Source: Holophaga sp.
Lineage (GTDB): Bacteria; Acidobacteriota; Holophagae; Holophagales; Holophagaceae
DNA: 28,949 nucleotides
Direction of reading: 5' to 3'
NCBI GenBank assembly: GCA_031292735.1
Contig: JARLGP010000042.1
Coordinates: 1 to 28,949 of the forward strand
Of the stretch, positions 25,818-28,949 are shown piece after piece. The notes beneath the pieces were generated by a model that did not search any database, had not been told where the DNA came from, and saw nothing but the letters and a program-made list of their open reading frames with translations. How positions within the stretch are numbered: the stretch's first letter is position 1; every line of letters starts with the position of its first letter. The position numbers and the translations under genes were made by a program.

Positions 25818-27301
25818 CCCCGACCCCCGCCCAGCTGGCGGCCATCATGCCGCTGCTCATCCCGGCGCTGGGGGCGTGCCTGCTGCCCATCGCCAGCCTG
25901 GATTCCGACCAGGCCACGGTCAAGTGGATCCGCGCCTCCATGTTCTTCATCGCGCTGCTGGCGCTCACCGGCGCCTTCTTCCACCTGACCCACCTCTGGG
26001 CCACCGGCGCCCAGCCCGGCTTCGGGGCGCTGCGCATGGACCGGCTGGCCCAGTTCGGCGGCATCTTCGTGCTGGTGGCCGCGGCCATGGCCGTGCTCCA
26101 GCTGTGGGACCACCTGCACCAGGAGGGCTGGGTGAAGGGCGAGACCCTGTCGCTGCTGCTGTTCTCGGTGACGGGCATGATCCTGTTCTGCGCCACCGGC
26201 AACCTGCTGCTGCTGTTCCTGGCCCTGGAACTGCTTTCCCTGCCCCTGTACGCCCTCACCGCCAGCGTGCGAATGCGGGAACAGGCCATGGAAGGCGGCA
26301 TGAAGTACTTCATCACCGGGGCCGTGGCCTCGGCCAGCTTCCTCATGGGCTCGGTGCTGCTGTACGGCGCCACCGGCAGCCTGGACATCACGGTGATCGG
26401 CACCCGCCTGGCCCTGGGCGGGGCCCTGGATCCCGTCGCCCTGGCCGGGGCGGCCCTGCTGCTGCTGGGCTTCCTGTTCAAGATGAGCGTGGTGCCGTTC
26501 CACCAGTGGACGCCCGACGTCTACGAGGCCGCGCCCCACCCCATCGCCGGGTTCATGTCGGTGGCCACCAAGGGGGTGGCGCTGCTGGCCCTGATGCGGG
26601 TGATGGCCGTGGCGCTGCCGGCGGTGGGGCCGCAGCTGCGCTCGGCCCTGGCGGTGCTGGCGGTGTGCTCCCTGGTGCTGGGCAACCTGGCCGCCCTGGC
26701 CCAGACCAGCATCAAGCGGATGCTGGCCTATTCCAGCATCAGCCACGCCGGCTACCTGCTGCTGGGCTTCGTGGCGGCCACCCCGGGCGCCTACGCCGGG
26801 ATGCTGTTCTACCTGCTGGCCTACCTGGCCATGAACATGGGCGCGTTCGGCATGCTTTCGGCGTTCGGGCTGGTGGGGGAAAAGGCCAGCTTCGACGGGC
26901 TGCGCGGCCTGGGCTGGAAACGGCCGGGCCTGGGCATCGCGGTGAGCCTGTGCATGATTTCCCTGGCCGGGCTGCCGCCCATGGCCGGGTTTTATGGTAA
27001 ATACATGATCTTCAAGGAGCTGATCCTCCAGGGGCACGTGGGCCTGGCGGTGGTGGGGGTGCTGGCCAGCCTGGTGTCGGTCTACTACTACCTGGCGGTG
27101 CCGGTGGCCCTGTTCATGGGCAAGCCCTCCGAGCAGCAGGAACGGGAGGCCGCGGAGCAGCCGGCGGTGGTGGCGCCCCTGGCCGGCGCCACGGTGCTCA
27201 TCTGCGGTTTCCTGGTGCTGGCCATGGGCCTCATCCCGGGCACGGTCATGATCGGCTTTGCCCAGCGGGCGGCCCAGGATACCCTGGGGTTGCTGCCCTG
27301 A
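25814..27301 (+). CDS. nuoN: NADH-quinone oxidoreductase subunit N (antiporter-like)
   Basis: This 495-residue third antiporter-like subunit has a conserved Glu in LLFLALELLSLPLYALT. The central segment is FKMSVVPFHQWTPDVYEAAP with HPIAGFMSVATKGVALLAL. The Lys-containing SIKRMLAYSSISHAGYLLLGF and a FYGKYMIFKELI segment near the end also fit. The start ATG overlaps the nuoM stop by 4 nt. It closes the nuoHIJKLMN run. A 106-bp gap with weak inverted repeats follows before the HlyD-type gene, so the operon probably ends here. Confidence 0.94.
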
Positions 27302-27340
27302 CATGAAAGATTCGGCACTTTCCCGGTGCCCGTCTCAACC

Positions 27341-27372
27341 ATCAGGCCATTGGATGTCTCCCTTGGCTTGAT
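27341..27372 (+). repeat. Inverted repeat between nuoN and the adaptor gene
   Basis: ATCAGGCCA (27341-27349) pairs with TGGCTTGAT (27364-27372) over nine positions with one G-U wobble, leaving a 14-base loop. There is no U run, so it is only a weak candidate end signal for the nuo transcript; it could also be chance. Confidence 0.3.
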
Positions 27373-27407
27373 GAAGCCTGTGCGGAACCCTGGAACCTGA
27401 GGTACCA

Positions 27408-28766
27408 ATGAAGCGAGCGACATGGATGGGTTTGACCGTGGCCCTGGTGGTCATTGCGGGCGGAACGGCCCTGGCCCTGCGCGGCAACCGTGAGGTGATC
27501 CACTGGCGCTCGGCCAAGGTGGACCGGGGTGGCATCACCCAGCGGGTCACCGCCACCGGCACCCTCAACGCCCTGATCCAGGTGCCGGTGGGCACCCAGG
27601 TATCCGGGGTGGTGACCTCGCTCACCGCGGACTTCAGCAGCGTGGTGAAGAAGGGCCAGGTGATCGGCCAGATCGACCCGACCCCCTCGCTCACCGCGCT
27701 CAAGTCCGCCCAGGCCACGCTGCAGTCGGCCACCGCCACCAAGGCCAACGCCGAGATCGTCTACAAGCGCAACCTGGAGCTGTGGAAGGAAAAGCTGATC
27801 TCCGACAATGACCTGGACGGCTTCCGGCTGTCCCTGCAGGTGGCCAGCGCCAGCGTGGAAACCGCCCGGGCCGGGCTGCAGACCGCCAAGACCAACCTGG
27901 GCTACTGCACCATCAAGGCGCCGGTGGACGGGGTGGTGGTGTCGCGCCTGGTGGATGTGGGCCAGACCGTCGCCGCCAGCTTCTCCACCCCCAACGTGTT
28001 CACCATCGCCCAGGATCTTGCCAAGATGAAGGTCTACGCGGCCATCGACGAGGCGGACATCGGCCAGGTGCGGGTGGGCCAGCGGGCCTTCTTCACGGTG
28101 GAAAGCTATCCCGACAAGCAGTTCAAGGGGGTGGTGAGCGAGGTGCAGCTGAACCCGGTGATCACCAACAACGTGGTGACCTACAACGTGGTCATGGAAG
28201 TGGAAAACGAGCCCCGCACCACCTACGCCTCGGGCTCCGACCGGCCCCGGCCCGCCCCCGGCGCCGCGCCGGCCCCCAGGAAGGGCGCCTCCCTGGCGTT
28301 GGGCCAGAAGGGAACCCTGGAATACACCACCGCCCGCTACATGCCGCCCGGGAGCCCGGTCTACAACGGCAACCTGGCCCTGTTCCCGGGGATGACCGCC
28401 GACTGCTCGATCATCACCAACCGCCGGGAGGACGTCCTGCGGGTGCCCAGCGCGGCCATCCGCTTCAATCCGGCTTCTTTCATCTCCGTGGAGGAGCTCA
28501 AGCCCGGCCCCCAGCGCCCGGCCGGCGGCCCATCCAGCGTGGTTTCCCGCGGCCTGGTGGCCCGGCACCAGGAGCGGCTGTGGGTGCTGGCCAACGGCAA
28601 GCCCAGGCCGGTGATGGTCAAGACCGGGGTGAGCGACGGCATGTTCACCGAGGTGAGCGGCGACGGGGTCAGCGAGGGAATGCCGGTGCTCACCGGCGTC
28701 GAGGACTACAAGAAGGCCGCTTCGGCCCCCGCTTCGCCCCTGGGCGGCGGCGGCATGCGCCACTGA
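27408..28766 (+). CDS. HlyD/MacA-family efflux periplasmic adaptor protein
   Basis: This 452-residue membrane-fusion protein links an inner-membrane pump to the outside across the periplasm. An N-terminal helix (MGLTVALVVIAGGTALAL) anchors it. Then come a beta-barrel/lipoyl segment beginning VTATGTLNALIQVPVGTQVSG, a helical hairpin (about residues 100-165, Ala/Gln/Lys-rich), and the returning lipoyl half with CTIKAPVDGVVVSRLVDVGQ. After LRVPSAAIRF comes the membrane-proximal domain. A Pro/Ala-rich insert (RPRPAPGAAPAPRKG, about 280-295) is unusual. GAGG six bases upstream sets the ATG. A MacB-like permease gene starts 33 bp later, so this is the adaptor of a MacA/YknX-type system rather than of an RND pump. 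The substrate is unknown. Confidence 0.9.
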   Translation: MKRATWMGLTVALVVIAGGTALALRGNREVIHWRSAKVDRGGITQRVTATGTLNALIQVPVGTQVSGVVTSLTADFSSVVKKGQVIGQIDPTPSLTALKSAQATLQSATATKANAEIVYKRNLELWKEKLISDNDLDGFRLSLQVASASVETARAGLQTAKTNLGYCTIKAPVDGVVVSRLVDVGQTVAASFSTPNVFTIAQDLAKMKVYAAIDEADIGQVRVGQRAFFTVESYPDKQFKGVVSEVQLNPVITNNVVTYNVVMEVENEPRTTYASGSDRPRPAPGAAPAPRKGASLALGQKGTLEYTTARYMPPGSPVYNGNLALFPGMTADCSIITNRREDVLRVPSAAIRFNPASFISVEELKPGPQRPAGGPSSVVSRGLVARHQERLWVLANGKPRPVMVKTGVSDGMFTEVSGDGVSEGMPVLTGVEDYKKAASAPASPLGGGGMRH

Positions 28767-28799
28767 TGCGGACCTTCCCGCCCCTTCCGGAGCCTGGCC

Positions 28800-28949
28800 A
28801 TGGCCATTCTTGAGTTCCTGAAACTGGCCCTGTTCGCCATCACCCGCAACAAGACCCGGGCCTTCCTCACCATGCTCGGCATCATCATCGGGGTCGGGGC
28901 GGTGATCGCCATGATCGGCATCGGCGAAGGCTCCCGGCAGGCCTCCATC
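28800..28949 (+). CDS. MacB-type ABC permease, 5' part (3' end outside window)
   Basis: Only 50 residues are visible: MAILEFLKLALFAITRNKTR leads straight into FLTMLGIIIGVGAVIAMIGIGEGSR. This is the first helix of the MacB/FtsX-like permease family. E. coli MacB has an N-terminal ATPase domain before this helix, but here the membrane part starts at the N-terminus. The architecture is therefore permease alone, as in YknZ- or LolC-type systems, with the ATPase expected in a separate gene beyond the window. CCGGAG upstream supports the start. It follows the adaptor gene by 33 bp. Confidence 0.88.
   Translation, partial: MAILEFLKLALFAITRNKTRAFLTMLGIIIGVGAVIAMIGIGEGSRQASI

Overview
The window is a GC-rich (by eye roughly 65-70% G+C), gene-dense bacterial chromosome segment with strong GC-ending codon bias and Shine-Dalgarno sites before most genes. 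Taken together, the gene content fits a Gram-negative Acidobacteriota-type genome, possibly Holophagae (Geothrix/Holophaga relatives). The relevant genes are MglA with an extended tail, FHA-RDD, GlgC, a GltX-GlnS pair, complex I genes nuoH-N, and a MacA-like adaptor with a separate permease. The lineage is an inference from gene style, not a proven assignment. I see no rRNA, tRNA, CRISPR array, insertion sequence, phage gene or origin.

Layout. 1-1687: the 3' end of a DUF1835-like gene meets a convergent AAA/DUF4143-type ATPase gene that looks less GC-biased than its neighbours. 1779-4224: an EamA-type exporter lies divergent to an alanine-aminotransferase-like PLP enzyme. 4215-8044 (minus): a compact ABC importer operon reads binding protein, two permeases, ATPase, with junctions overlapping or 1 nt apart. 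8275-10029: a Tat-exported flavin oxidase of the covalent-FAD cholesterol-oxidase type. 9989-13280 (minus): FHA-RDD membrane protein, glgC, and a response regulator fused to an RsbW-like ATPase. 13430-17547 (plus): mglA, gltX, glnS. 17548-19597 (minus): an unrecognised protein and an MFS transporter, separated by a strong hairpin. 19860-27301 (plus): nuoHIJKLMN, the membrane arm of complex I plus NuoI. 27408-end: a MacA/HlyD-type adaptor and the start of its MacB-type permease.

How they work together. The nuo block would supply the proton-pumping membrane arm and the NuoI iron-sulfur subunit. The NADH/quinone-proximal subunits NuoA-G are not upstream, because a divergent MFS gene sits there, so they must be elsewhere. 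glgC commits glucose-1-phosphate to glycogen, and its close linkage to a receiver-ATPase protein and an FHA protein suggests regulatory genes sharing a transcript. MglA may link to cell polarity or type IV pilus motility, though no MglB is present here.

No gene-free stretch exceeds 300 bp. The larger gaps (8045-8274 and 19598-19859) are relatively AT-rich and should hold the divergent promoters, but I could not pick convincing -35/-10 pairs in them. No clear novel defence or mobile system is visible. The most unusual items are the split nuo operon, the tailed MglA, the receiver-ATPase next to glgC, the covalent-flavin oxidase, and four convergent gene pairs with overlapping or abutting 3' ends.
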